From contig JAQGIK010000149.1 in the NCBI GenBank assembly GCA_028291265.1, positions 1 to 34,321 on the forward strand: a stretch of 34,321 nt of DNA, read 5' to 3'. Below the pieces are notes generated by a model. It saw only the letters and a program-made list of their open reading frames with translations, had not been told where the DNA came from and ran no database searches. Source of the DNA: Caulobacter sp. Lineage in GTDB: Bacteria > Pseudomonadota > Alphaproteobacteria > Caulobacterales > Caulobacteraceae. The stretch's first letter is position 1. The number at the start of each line of letters is the position of its first letter. Both the position numbers and the translations under genes were made by a program. Positions 24,896 to 33,577 of the stretch are shown here, in pieces.

Positions 24896-26384
24896 GGCCC
24901 TCGGCTCGCTTTTGGGCCTCGGTGTCTTGGCGGGTGACGCGCAGCATTTCTTCCAGCGTGGTGACGCCGGTCAGGACCAGCGCGCGGGCGGCGGCGGCGA
25001 GGTCGCCGGTTTCGGAGAGCCCGGCCCGCAGCGCCTGTTCGTCGGCGCTGGCGGCGATCAGGCCGCGCACATGGTCGTCGATGCGGATCGCCTCGTAGAC
25101 GCCGATGCGGCCCTGGTAGCCGCCGCTGCAATGCTCGCAGCCCCTGGCCCGAAACACCGTCTGGCCCGCGGGGACGGACAGGCGGCGGGCGGTGGCGGCG
25201 TCTGCGGCACAGGGCTCGCGGCAGGCCTCGCACAGCCGGCGCACCAGCCGCTGGGCCAGCACGGTGCGCAGGGTCGAGGCCAGCAGGAAGGGCTCGACCC
25301 CCATGTCGCGCAGGCGGGTCACGGCGCCGGCGGCGTCGTTGGTGTGGACCGTGGAGAGGACCAGATGGCCGGTCAGGGCGGCCTGGACGGCGACCTGGGC
25401 CGTCTCGCTGTCGCGGATCTCGCCGACCATGACCACGTCGGGGTCCTGGCGCAGGATGGCCCGCAGGCCGGCGGCGAAGGTCATGCCGACCCTGGTGTTG
25501 ACCTGGGTCTGGCCGACGCCGTGCATGGCGTATTCGACCGGGTCCTCGATGGTCAGGATGTTGCGGCTGGCGTCGTTGAGCAGGGCCAGGCCCGCGTAGA
25601 GCGTCGTGGTCTTGCCGGAGCCCGTCGGGCCGGTGACCAGGATGATGCCGTGCGGCTCCCGTACCGCCGATTCAAAAAGGCGCAGCAGGGCCGGCGGCAT
25701 GCCCAGCTGTTGCAGCTGCAGGCCGGCCTGGTCCTTGTCGAGGATGCGCAGGACCACCCGCTCGCCGACCCGGGCGGGCAGGGTGGAGACGCGCACGTCC
25801 AGCGCCTTGCCGCCCAGCGCCAGGGAGATGCGGCCGTCCTGCGGCAGGCGCTTTTCGGCGATATCCAGCCGCGCCATGACCTTGATGCGCGAGACCAGCA
25901 GCGGGCCGATGCGCTGCGGCAGGCTGAGCACCTCCTTGAGCACGCCATCGACGCGGAAGCGGACAGTGACCGCCGTCTCGAACGGCTCGATATGGATGTC
26001 GGAGGCGCCCAGGCGGGCGGCCTCGGCGATCAGGCCGTTGATCAGCCGGATGACCGGCGCCTCGTCCTGCGGGTCGAGCAGGTCGGCCGTGGCCGGGATG
26101 TCGTCGAGCAGGGCGTCCAGGCCGCCGGCCATCTCGACACCGCCGGCGCTGGAAGCTGCGAGCCCCTCGCCGGCGTAGACCTCCGAAAACTGGCGGTCGA
26201 AGGCGGAGGGCGTGAGGGTCTCGATGCTCAGCGGCCGGCCCAGCACGCGGCGGGCCTCGACCAGGGCCGAGGGATCGGCGCCTTCACGCAAGCCGACCCG
26301 CGCCGTCTCGCCGAGCGCCAGCAGGATGACGCCCGTCCGCTTGGCGAAACCGTAGGACAGGGTGGGATCGGCGAGGCTGATCAT
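24882..26384 (-). CDS. gspE: Type II secretion ATPase E
   Basis: This 500-residue hexameric ATPase powers pseudopilus assembly. Visible parts: an N1E-type domain, the GASDIHIEPFE box (127-136), Walker A GPTGSGKTT (252-260), the Asp box around ILTIEDPVEY, Walker B DPDVVMVGEIRD (314-325), the His box TGHLVLSTVHTNDA, and a zinc-binding loop with C385, C388 and C416, C419 (plus C392). All catalytic motifs are intact. The ATG overlaps the gspD TGA. The length is standard. Confidence 0.97.
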   Translation of the reverse strand: MISLADPTLSYGFAKRTGVILLALGETARVGLREGADPSALVEARRVLGRPLSIETLTPSAFDRQFSEVYAGEGLAASSAGGVEMAGGLDALLDDIPATADLLDPQDEAPVIRLINGLIAEAARLGASDIHIEPFETAVTVRFRVDGVLKEVLSLPQRIGPLLVSRIKVMARLDIAEKRLPQDGRISLALGGKALDVRVSTLPARVGERVVLRILDKDQAGLQLQQLGMPPALLRLFESAVREPHGIILVTGPTGSGKTTTLYAGLALLNDASRNILTIEDPVEYAMHGVGQTQVNTRVGMTFAAGLRAILRQDPDVVMVGEIRDSETAQVAVQAALTGHLVLSTVHTNDAAGAVTRLRDMGVEPFLLASTLRTVLAQRLVRRLCEACREPCAADAATARRLSVPAGQTVFRARGCEHCSGGYQGRIGVYEAIRIDDHVRGLIAASADEQALRAGLSETGDLAAAARALVLTGVTTLEEMLRVTRQDTEAQKRAEGHGGV

Positions 26385-28414
26385 TTCGGCGGCGCTACGG
26401 GGGGCGGCGGGGGTGGCACGTTCGGCGGCTGGGCGCCCAGTTGGTCGATGACGACTGTGTCCAGGTCGTTGGAGCCGTCCTTGTTGCTGAAGGCCGGCTG
26501 CTGGCGCAGCAGTTCGTAGCGCGGGCCGGTGACGGCGCGGGCGTCCTCGTCGTTGCGGATGATGCGGGGGCGCAGGAAGATCATCAGGTTGGTGCGCTTG
26601 CCCTCGCGGGCCCGGCTCTTGAACAGTTCGCCCAGCAGCGGCACGTCGCTGAGCAGCGGCGTGCGCTCGAGGCTGATGCTCTCATCCTGCTGCAGCAGGC
26701 CGGCCAGCACGACGATCTCGCCGTCGCCGATCACGGCGGTGGTCTCGACCACCCGCTTGTTGAGGATCAGCTCGGGATTGTTGGTCGTCACCGTGCCGGC
26801 GATGGCCGACACCTCCTGGCGCAGGTGCAGGGTGATACCGCCCCCGGCGTTGATCTGCGGGGTGACGGTCAGCTTGATGCCGATGTCCTGGCGCTGGACG
26901 GTGCGGAAGGGGTTGGCGTTGCCGTCGCCCAGCACCTCGCCGGTGGTGATCGGGATTTCCTGGCCGACCAGGATCGAGGCCTCGCGGTTATCGAGGGTCA
27001 GCACGTGCGGCGTCGAGAGCAGCTTGGAGGAGTTGTCCTCGCGCACTGCGTTGATGATGAAGCCGAACAGGGTGTCGCCGTTCAGCGTGCCGGTGATGGC
27101 CCCCAGGGCGCCGTTGGAGTTGAGCAGCGAACTGACCGCCGCGTCACGCAGTTGGGCGAGCAGCGGGCTGTCGGCCGGCAGGTTGTTCTCGCCGACGATG
27201 GCCCCGGTCAGGGCCAGGATGTTGGGACCCGTGTTGGAATAGTTGGTGGCGGCGAACGGCACATTGCCGTTTCCGCCGCCGAGGATGGTCTGCACCCCCA
27301 GCCGCTGGGCCGTGCCGTCGGAGACCTCGACGACGATGGCCTCGACCAGCACCTGCTCGCGACGCACGTCGAGCTGGCGGATGACCTCGGCCAGCATGCG
27401 CTGGGTCTCGGGATCGGCGCTGATGATCAGGGCGTTGGCCCCGGGATAGCGGGCCAGGTTGGCGTGCTGTGAGCCGGGCGTCAGGGCGGCGACAGGGGCG
27501 GCCTCAACCGTCGTCTTGCCGCCGGTCGGCGCCGCGACCTGCTGACCGACCAGCTGTTGCAGGACCGGCAGCAACTCCTCGGCGTTGGCGTGCTTGAGGA
27601 AGATGACCTGGATGTCGGCGTTCGACTGGGCGCGGCGGTCGAGGTCGGTGATGATCGGGATCAGCCGGGCGATGGCGTCGGCGTCGCCGCGCAGGACGAT
27701 GGAGTTGCTGCTCTCGACCGGCACGATGGCGACGGCGCCGCGCCCGCCCTTGCCGTCGGCGCCGGGGGCGGTGGTCAGGTCGTTGAGCACGCGGGCGATC
27801 TCGCCGGCGCTGCTGTATTTCAGGGTGACGGTCTGGACCTGGGCCCGGTCCTGATCGATCTGGCCGATCAGGCCCCGGATGCGGCGCACATTGTCGGCGT
27901 AGTCGGCGACGACCACGGTGTTGCCACGCGGATTGGCGGTGACCACCCCCTGTGGCCCGACCAGTGGCTTGATCATCTCGGCGGCGCCGGCCGCGTCGAT
28001 GGTGCGCAGGCGGAAGACTTCGGTGACGAAGCCGCTGCGGCCGGCCGACGGCCCGCGGGCGGCGTTCTCGGCCGGCTCGATGCGGTAGGAGGTCGGGCCG
28101 GTCGGGATGGCGATGTAGCCGTTGGAGCGCAGCGTCGCCAGGAAGACCTCGAACAGCTCGCCCTTGCTCAGCGGCCCGTCGCTGGCGACGCTGACCGTGC
28201 CCTTGACGCGCGGGTCGATGATGAAGGTCCGGCCGGTGCTGCGGGCGACGTCCTGGATGAAGGCGCGGATGTCGGCGTCCTGGACATTGAGCACCTGGGT
28301 CTGGGCCACAGCCGGGGCCGCCGGCCCGAGCACGCCGGTCGACAGGGCGGCCGCGAGGGCGAGGGCCTGAAAGGAGTTCCTCAAGCGGGCGGTGTCCTTA
28401 GTGTGAAACGTCAT
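26381..28414 (-). CDS. gspD: Type II secretion outer-membrane secretin D
   Basis: This 677-residue protein forms the outer-membrane channel. It has a signal peptide (cleavage near residue 38, after APAVAQ), the N0 domain (VLNVQDADIRAFIQDVARSTG), repeated N1-N3 secretin domains, and the beta-barrel secretin domain with LLSTPHVLTLDNREASILVG and VPLLGELFKSRAREGKRTNL. The C-terminus is a proline-rich tail (PPNVPPPPPPVAPPK) without an obvious pilotin-binding S domain. The start is the ATG before TFHTKDTARL; the frame runs upstream into gspC in the wrong frame. The ATG overlaps the gspC TGA. Confidence 0.96.
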   Translation of the reverse strand: MTFHTKDTARLRNSFQALALAAALSTGVLGPAAPAVAQTQVLNVQDADIRAFIQDVARSTGRTFIIDPRVKGTVSVASDGPLSKGELFEVFLATLRSNGYIAIPTGPTSYRIEPAENAARGPSAGRSGFVTEVFRLRTIDAAGAAEMIKPLVGPQGVVTANPRGNTVVVADYADNVRRIRGLIGQIDQDRAQVQTVTLKYSSAGEIARVLNDLTTAPGADGKGGRGAVAIVPVESSNSIVLRGDADAIARLIPIITDLDRRAQSNADIQVIFLKHANAEELLPVLQQLVGQQVAAPTGGKTTVEAAPVAALTPGSQHANLARYPGANALIISADPETQRMLAEVIRQLDVRREQVLVEAIVVEVSDGTAQRLGVQTILGGGNGNVPFAATNYSNTGPNILALTGAIVGENNLPADSPLLAQLRDAAVSSLLNSNGALGAITGTLNGDTLFGFIINAVREDNSSKLLSTPHVLTLDNREASILVGQEIPITTGEVLGDGNANPFRTVQRQDIGIKLTVTPQINAGGGITLHLRQEVSAIAGTVTTNNPELILNKRVVETTAVIGDGEIVVLAGLLQQDESISLERTPLLSDVPLLGELFKSRAREGKRTNLMIFLRPRIIRNDEDARAVTGPRYELLRQQPAFSNKDGSNDLDTVVIDQLGAQPPNVPPPPPPVAPPK

Positions 28415-28854
28415 TGGGGGGCATCGGGGAAGGTCAGCTTGGTGGTCGCGGCGCCGCGCGCCAGGACCACGTGGTTGTCGTGCACCGCCTGCAGGGTGAC
28501 GCCCGGCGCCACCGTCTCGCCGACGAGGTAGGAGGCCTGGCGGCCGTCGGCCGTGCCGATGATGGCCGAGCCCCGGCCGTCGGCGTCGGCGCGCACGCCA
28601 TAGAGGCGCAAGGCGGCGCCCGAGGCCTGGCCGCCGGCCGCCTGGTCGCCGCCGAGGAAGGGGTTGAAGCTGGCGAGGATGGTCAGGTCCGCCCGGCCCG
28701 CCTGGACAGTCGGCGGCGGCGGGGCGGGCGTCGCGATGGCCCAGACCAGCCCGGCCGTCTGGATCGCCAGCAGCACGACGAGGACCGCCTCGAGCGCGGC
28801 GCGCCCCGATGCGAATCCCGAGCCGCCCGACATGAGGCGCTGCCAAAAGCCCAC
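28411..28854 (-). CDS. gspC: Type II secretion protein C (short form)
   Basis: This 147-residue inner-membrane protein has a cytoplasmic start, one transmembrane helix (about 22-42, LEAVLVVLLAIQTAGLVWAI), a proline linker and the periplasmic HR domain (ASFNPFLGGD, LRLYGVRADADGRGSAIIGTADGRQASYLVGETV). The HR domain contacts the GspD N0 domain. It ends after HR and lacks the C-terminal PDZ or coiled coil of enterobacterial GspC, which is common in alphaproteobacteria. The start is a GTG at 28854 with GGGGAAC upstream; an in-frame ATG at 28833 is an alternative. It opens the operon, 144 bp after gspO. Confidence 0.88.
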   Translation of the reverse strand: MGFWQRLMSGGSGFASGRAALEAVLVVLLAIQTAGLVWAIATPAPPPPTVQAGRADLTILASFNPFLGGDQAAGGQASGAALRLYGVRADADGRGSAIIGTADGRQASYLVGETVAPGVTLQAVHDNHVVLARGAATTKLTFPDAPQ

Positions 28855-28998
28855 TGACGATGTTCCCCGCGGCGACCCGGCGGCGAAGCCGGATCACGCC
28901 GGTGCAAAGTGTTACTTGCCGCCGGGACGGATGACAAACGCTGGCCCCTGTTTGGGGCGGCAAGGCCCTGCGGCCTCGCGTCACCCGTGTGGAGCGTT

Positions 28999-29760
28999 TC
29001 AGAGCCCCAACGGCCCCAGGATCCAGACCATCCAGCCGCCCAGCGCCAGGAACACTCCGAACGGCAGCTTCATCTCGGCCGACACCCCGCGCCGGCGGAC
29101 GACCATGGCCAGCACCACGCTCAAGCCCGCAACCCCGGCCCAGACCACGACGCTGGGCAGCCCCTGCCAGCCGACCCAGGCGCCGATGGCCCCCAGCAGG
29201 ATGGGATCGCCGCCGCCCAGGCCCTCGCGACCGCGCAGGCGGCGATAGGCGAAGGCGACCAGCCACAGGGCTCCGAAACCGGCGACGGCCCCGATCAGGT
29301 TGTGGACCCAGGCCATCGGCGTCTCGCCGAGCAGCGAAAAGGCCACCGTCTGGATCAGGCCGACCGCCCCGAGCGGCAGGGTCAACCTGTCAGGCAGCCA
29401 GAAATGCTCGCCGTCGATCACCGCCAGAATCAGCAGCCACCAGCCGAAAAGGGCGCTGACCAGCGCCATCGGCCCGTCGAAGGCGAAGGCCGACCAGACC
29501 CCCAGCGCAAGGCAGCCCAGTTCCATCATCAGGTAGCGGCGCGGAATGGCCCCGCCGCAGGTCCGACAGCGACCGCGCAGGACCAGGAAGCTGAGGATCG
29601 GCACGAGGTCGATCGGCGACAGGGCGCGGCCGCAGGAGCCGCAGGCCGAGCGGCCTTTGACCACCGTCTTCTCCTCCGGCAGCCGCAGGCTGATCAGGCC
29701 GAGAAAACTCCCGGCCACGGGGCCGAGCAGGATGGCGGCGAGGTCCCACAGCCAGGTCAT
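28999..29760 (-). CDS. gspO: Prepilin leader peptidase/N-methyltransferase (type A24)
   Basis: This 253-residue membrane aspartic protease cuts and N-methylates type IV prepilins and pseudopilins. The zinc-binding cytoplasmic loop has C40/C43 and C65/C68 (CGSC, CRTC). The catalytic acids are in AVIDGEHFWLPD (D116/D124) and GLGGGDPILLG (D185). The second motif is GGGDP followed by ILL where most family members have a lysine after the DP (GxGDxKL type), a small deviation. About seven hydrophobic segments follow. The ATG overlaps the TGA of the nitrobindin-like gene. Substrates should be GspG, H, I, J and K encoded next to it. Confidence 0.94.
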   Translation of the reverse strand: MTWLWDLAAILLGPVAGSFLGLISLRLPEEKTVVKGRSACGSCGRALSPIDLVPILSFLVLRGRCRTCGGAIPRRYLMMELGCLALGVWSAFAFDGPMALVSALFGWWLLILAVIDGEHFWLPDRLTLPLGAVGLIQTVAFSLLGETPMAWVHNLIGAVAGFGALWLVAFAYRRLRGREGLGGGDPILLGAIGAWVGWQGLPSVVVWAGVAGLSVVLAMVVRRRGVSAEMKLPFGVFLALGGWMVWILGPLGL

Positions 29761-30395
29761 TGGCGAAGGATGCTCGCCCAGGGGTTCAGGTCGGGCTCGG
29801 CGATCTTGCTGAGGGTGTTCTTGTCGCGGTGCAGGAAGGGCGCGTCCTGGCCGCGGACCTGCAGGGTGGTGTCCTGGACGTAGCTCCAGGAGCCGTCGTC
29901 GTGGAACGTGACCTCGATGCGATAGGCGTCGGTCCGGAAGGCCTGTTCCAGGAAGGTCGTCGAGCAGATGCCGTATTCGGTCTGGCCGCGCACGGCGGTC
30001 AGCACCAGCGTCGTCGCATCCCGCTCGGCATGGCCGGCGGCGATGGCCACCTGGCCGCGCGGGATCGACAGGGTCTGCAGGATCAGCCCGGTGGCCGGCT
30101 CCCACAGCCAGTAGCCGACCTGGTCGTGGAAGGTGAGGGCCTCTTCGACGGTGTTGACGTGGACATGGTAGCGCAGGCCGTAGAATAGCTGCGGCCCGTT
30201 GGCCTGCGGATCGATCGGCTGCATCTCGATGCGCTCGTAGTAGTCACGGGTTTCGGGCCCGTCGGCCTTGGGGTTCACATCGACGCCCCGCCGGCCCTCC
30301 CAGATCCCCGCCAGGCGACGCAGCGGCCCCAGGTTGGCCAGGGTCTCGGGGTCGACGTCCTCGGGTTCGGTGAAGATGTCGTCCGGAATGTCCAT
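29757..30395 (-). CDS. Nitrobindin-like heme-binding beta-barrel protein
   Basis: This 212-residue protein resembles the THAP4-C/nitrobindin fatty-acid-binding-like fold: LGPLRRLAGIWEGRRGVDVNP (family GxWxG), then FYGLRYHVHVN, FHDQVGYWLWEPATGLILQTLSIPRGQ and a long antiparallel series. Nitrobindins bind ferric heme through a proximal histidine and handle nitric oxide or peroxynitrite; no histidine can be assigned safely here. No signal peptide is seen, so it is cytoplasmic. AGGAG lies upstream of the ATG. Its stop overlaps the gspO start, so it is translated with the prepilin peptidase. Family call is moderate. Confidence 0.72.
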   Translation of the reverse strand: MDIPDDIFTEPEDVDPETLANLGPLRRLAGIWEGRRGVDVNPKADGPETRDYYERIEMQPIDPQANGPQLFYGLRYHVHVNTVEEALTFHDQVGYWLWEPATGLILQTLSIPRGQVAIAAGHAERDATTLVLTAVRGQTEYGICSTTFLEQAFRTDAYRIEVTFHDDGSWSYVQDTTLQVRGQDAPFLHRDKNTLSKIAEPDLNPWASILRQ

Positions 30396-30443
30396 GCGCG
30401 GAGGCTCCTTGTTGTCGCGGCTCCCCGCGGACCTAGCACGACT

Positions 30444-31310
30444 TCAGGGCAGGCGCTCGGCGAGGCCTGCCGCGTCGACCGGGGCCCGCACCTTGGCGTC
30501 GTTGTCGAAGTAGACGTAGACATCTCGGCCGCTAGGCAGGCGCGGCTGCGTCGGTCCGGCATGGTGGTTGTCCGGCGGATCGTCGCCGCGAGCCCAGGCG
30601 CGCACACGCCCGGCCCAGAGGTCAAGATCCGGGGCGTCATAGCCGCTGACGTAGAGTTCCTGCGAGCCATGCAGCCGGCAGTAGACGAAGTCGCTGGTCA
30701 GGTCGGTCAGCAATGGCCAGTCGACGGTGTCGGCGCAGACCAGGGCCGCGCCGTGATGGCGCAACAGCGCCAGAAAGGCCGGGTCGCGGAAGCTGTCGTG
30801 GCGAATCTCGAAGGCATGCCGCATCGGCTGGTTCTGCTCGGCCTCCACCCAGGCCCGGCCGTCCAGGCGTTCGTCGTGCGCCCGGGCCAGTCGGGCGGCC
30901 GCCTCGGTATCTGTCGGCAACAGGTCCAGGAAGGCTTCGAAGCGATCGGGCTGGAAGCGCATCTGCGGTGGAAACTGCCACAGGATCGGTCCGAGCTTGG
31001 GACCCAGTCGGAGCAGGCCGGAGGCCAGGAAGTTGCTGAGGGCCTGGCGGACGTCCTTGAGCTTCAGCATGTGGGTGATGAAGCGCGAGCCCTTGACCGA
31101 GAAGACGAAATCCTCGGGCGTCTCCTCGCGCCAGCGGCCGAAGGCGTCCGGCTTCTGCAGGCCGTAGAAGGTGCCGTTGATCTCGAGGGAATTGAACCGC
31201 TCGGCGGCGTAGGCCAGTTCGCACCGCTGCGGCAACTTCCGTGGGTAGAAGGCGCCGCGCCAGCCCTTGTAGGTCCAGCCGGACAGACCGATGCGCAAGG
31301 TTCCCGCCAT
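30444..31310 (-). CDS. DUF72 domain protein (YecE-like)
   Basis: This 288-residue TIM-barrel-like protein matches DUF72: RIGLSGWTYKGWRGAFYPR at the start, FNSLEINGTFYGLQKPDAFGRW, FVFSVKGSRFITHMLKL, LGPILWQFPPQMRF and FEIRHDSF, ending with VYVYFDND. The family is widespread but without an agreed activity. The ATG before AGTLRIGLSG is chosen; a TTG 20 codons upstream keeps the frame but adds no family similarity. It is alone between the nitrobindin-like gene (48-bp gap) and the hotdog-like gene. Confidence 0.9.
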   Translation of the reverse strand: MAGTLRIGLSGWTYKGWRGAFYPRKLPQRCELAYAAERFNSLEINGTFYGLQKPDAFGRWREETPEDFVFSVKGSRFITHMLKLKDVRQALSNFLASGLLRLGPKLGPILWQFPPQMRFQPDRFEAFLDLLPTDTEAAARLARAHDERLDGRAWVEAEQNQPMRHAFEIRHDSFRDPAFLALLRHHGAALVCADTVDWPLLTDLTSDFVYCRLHGSQELYVSGYDAPDLDLWAGRVRAWARGDDPPDNHHAGPTQPRLPSGRDVYVYFDNDAKVRAPVDAAGLAERLP

Positions 31311-31419
31311 GCCCGACACAAGTTCGGCGCCGGCCGGCGGGTTCCACCGGCTTGCCTTACCGCCGGCCAAGAGCCCGGTCTGCCGCCGCCATCGCCTGGT
31401 TCGAGGCCCGATCGGGCGG

Positions 31420-32328
31420 TCAGACGGCGTCGGCGTAGCCGGCGTAGCTGTGCTTGAGGGTGGCGTGGTTGAGCAGCATCTCGGCCACCTGCTTCTTGCC
31501 CGAAGCGTCGAAGATCCGCGTCCGCACCCAGTAGGATTCGGTGCGCTTGCTTTCGGCCAGGGCGGCGATCTCGCGGCGCAGGACGTACTCCTCGCCGACG
31601 AACAGCGGCCCGTCGATCAGCCGGATCTCCTGGTCGGCGAACAGGCCGACGGCCGGGCCCTTCACCGGGAACCGGGCCTGGTGGCTGCTGTATTCGGCCA
31701 GCACGCTGATCATCTCCAGCGGGATGATCGGCCGGCCCCAGGGGGAGGCCTCCGCGTACCAGCCGGAGTTTTCGGTAATGGCGGCGAGCTTCTGATTGAG
31801 GCTGAACGGATAGAGGGCGCCCATGTGCTGGTCCGCATCCATCCGCACCCGCTCCTCGGCCGCCCCGGTCATGCCGACCGTCAGGTCCTCGAGGATCAGC
31901 AGCTTGCCGGGCGGCCGAAGCGCCGCCATCCGCTGTTCCAGCAGGGTCGGGCCGGCGCCCGGCCCCAGGCTGGCGCTGGCCTCAAGCACCGGCGTGCCGT
32001 CGGCCTTCTCGGCCCAGACCCGCGTGGTCTTCACGCCCTCGGCGGGGATTTCGGCGAAGGCGCGGACCTCTTCGCCCTCGACCACCATGTTCAGGTAGTG
32101 CGACGAGATACAGCCCTGCTCGAACCAGGCCTGGCCCCAGATCTTCTCCATGAGCGGCGGGAACAGGCTGAAGTGGGTCGGCCCCTCGATCGGCCCGGCC
32201 CGGAAGCCCAGCTTCTCGGCCATCTCGTCGTCATGGATCGAGGCGTGGCCGCCATACTCCTGATCGCCCAGCATCTGGCGCGGCTTGCGCAGGGGGCCGA
32301 CGAGGGCGAGGGGCGTGTCGAAGGTCAC
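31420..32328 (-). CDS. Probable hotdog-fold (MaoC-like) protein of unknown substrate
   Basis: This 302-residue cytoplasmic protein is not firmly recognised. The first half has a MaoC/hydratase-like pattern (IHDDEMAEKLGFRAGPIEGPTHFSLFPPL, then VVEGEEVRAFAEI). The second half (LNQKLAAITENSGWY, then PVKGPAVGLFADQEIRLIDGPLFVGEEY) looks like a second hotdog, suggesting a double-hotdog dehydratase or thioesterase. The start is GTG with AGGAG eight bases upstream. No membrane or export signals are visible. The neighbouring hydrolase faces the same way with a 68-bp gap and may be in the same operon. Function is inferred weakly from fold pattern. Confidence 0.6.
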   Translation of the reverse strand: MTFDTPLALVGPLRKPRQMLGDQEYGGHASIHDDEMAEKLGFRAGPIEGPTHFSLFPPLMEKIWGQAWFEQGCISSHYLNMVVEGEEVRAFAEIPAEGVKTTRVWAEKADGTPVLEASASLGPGAGPTLLEQRMAALRPPGKLLILEDLTVGMTGAAEERVRMDADQHMGALYPFSLNQKLAAITENSGWYAEASPWGRPIIPLEMISVLAEYSSHQARFPVKGPAVGLFADQEIRLIDGPLFVGEEYVLRREIAALAESKRTESYWVRTRIFDASGKKQVAEMLLNHATLKHSYAGYADAV

Positions 32329-32396
32329 GGACGGGCTCCTGGGGTGGCATGAGGCCCCGCACGGTCCGGCGGCGGGCCGCCAAGGTCAAGCGCCGG

Positions 32397-33326
32397 TCAG
32401 GCTTTCAGGCTGGCGGAATCGGGCAGGAAGGCGGTGATCTCGGCCAGGAACCGCTCTAGCTGGTCGTGATGCAGCCAGTGGCCGGCGTTCTCGAACGAGA
32501 CCACCTTTGCGTCCCGGAAGTTCGCGGCCCGCCCATCCCTGGACGGGTCCGAGGCCCAGCTGTCCTGGCCGACGCACAGAAGGGTCGGGCAACTGATTTC
32601 TCCCCAGACCGCATTGAGCTCCTCCTCGGACAGGTCGCCGGGGGGCGGGTTGCGCAGGTAGTTGTCGAACTTCCAGCTGTAGGAGCCGTCCTCGTTGCGG
32701 CTGACCCCGTGGATGGTCAGGTGCCGCGCCTGGTCTTCGCTCAGGTGGCTGTTCTCGTCCCGCATGCGCTGCAGGGCGTCCTCGATGCTGGCGTAGCGTC
32801 TGGGCGTTCGACCGCTCTGTTCCCGCCGCTTCTCGATCCAGTCGCGCCAGCGCCCGGTCACCGGCGTCAGCCGCCGCTCGGCGTACATCTTCGGGCTGGG
32901 GCCCAGGCCCTCGATGGCGACCAACGCCGTGACCTTCTCGGGAAACAGGCCGGCGTAGCGCAGGGCGACGGCGCCGCCGAGCGAGTGGGCGATGATCGCC
33001 ACCTGCTCGCGGCCGGACTGCTGGATGAACTGCGCCAGGTCGTAGACCATGTAGGGCAGCATGTAGGCGCCGTCCGGCGACCAGGCGCTGTCGCCATGGC
33101 CCCGCAGGTCTGGGCAGACCACATGCCAGTCGCGCCGCAGCGCCCGCGCCACCCAGTCCCAGCTGCGGGCGTGGTCCTGCCCGCCATGCTGCAGGACCAG
33201 GGTCGGGGCGCCGGGGTTGCCCCAGTCGAGGTAGTTCAGCCGCAGGCGCTGGGACATGAAGCTGTGGGATGTCGGGCCGGCCCCATCGCCGAAAGTGGGG
33301 GGGTCGAAACGGGATGGATCGCTCAT
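32397..33326 (-). CDS. Alpha/beta hydrolase
   Basis: This 309-residue protein has the alpha/beta-hydrolase fold: oxyanion-region LQHGGQDHARSWDWVA, VCPDLRGHGDS, the nucleophile elbow AHSLGG with S115, and H283 in ENAGHWLHHDQ. D255 in CVGQDSW is the likely acid. The elbow starts with alanine instead of the usual glycine (A-x-S-x-G), which is allowed in some esterase and epoxide-hydrolase-like members. No signal peptide is present. Substrate is unknown. The ATG at 33326 begins a family-like N-terminus. Confidence 0.9.
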   Translation of the reverse strand: MSDPSRFDPPTFGDGAGPTSHSFMSQRLRLNYLDWGNPGAPTLVLQHGGQDHARSWDWVARALRRDWHVVCPDLRGHGDSAWSPDGAYMLPYMVYDLAQFIQQSGREQVAIIAHSLGGAVALRYAGLFPEKVTALVAIEGLGPSPKMYAERRLTPVTGRWRDWIEKRREQSGRTPRRYASIEDALQRMRDENSHLSEDQARHLTIHGVSRNEDGSYSWKFDNYLRNPPPGDLSEEELNAVWGEISCPTLLCVGQDSWASDPSRDGRAANFRDAKVVSFENAGHWLHHDQLERFLAEITAFLPDSASLKA

Positions 33327-33577
33327 GACCCCGTCGTCTCAGAGCCGGGGCGGACTGGCAAGCACCGACCGTCAGATGGCGAGGCCCGGATCGCTTGCCG
33401 CAGCTGTGGAGGCTCGCCCGACTTCCACAGGGCAACCCGATGCGCCACGACCGTCAACCGGTGCGAGGCGACGCCCTGCGGAAAGAGGTCGCGACGTTCG
33501 CCGCGGACGACAGCCCTCGCCTGTGCGGAGGCCCTCCGAACGCCAGCGCCGCGCCAAGGGCGGCGGCCTGGGCGGGC
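33327..33577. other. Intergenic region between the hydrolase gene and tRNA-Ser
   Basis: These 251 bp follow the 3' end of tRNA-Ser and precede the hydrolase start on the minus strand. Open frames here begin inside the tRNA and are low-complexity. No hairpin with a T tract, direct repeat of the tRNA 3' end or integrase trace was found. Confidence 0.5.

Noticed and set aside
24546..26519. A 657-codon plus-strand open frame opposite gspE and gspF
   Set aside because: It is antisense to two clearly identified genes, is rich in Arg/Gly/Ala, has no known motif and no ribosome-binding site.
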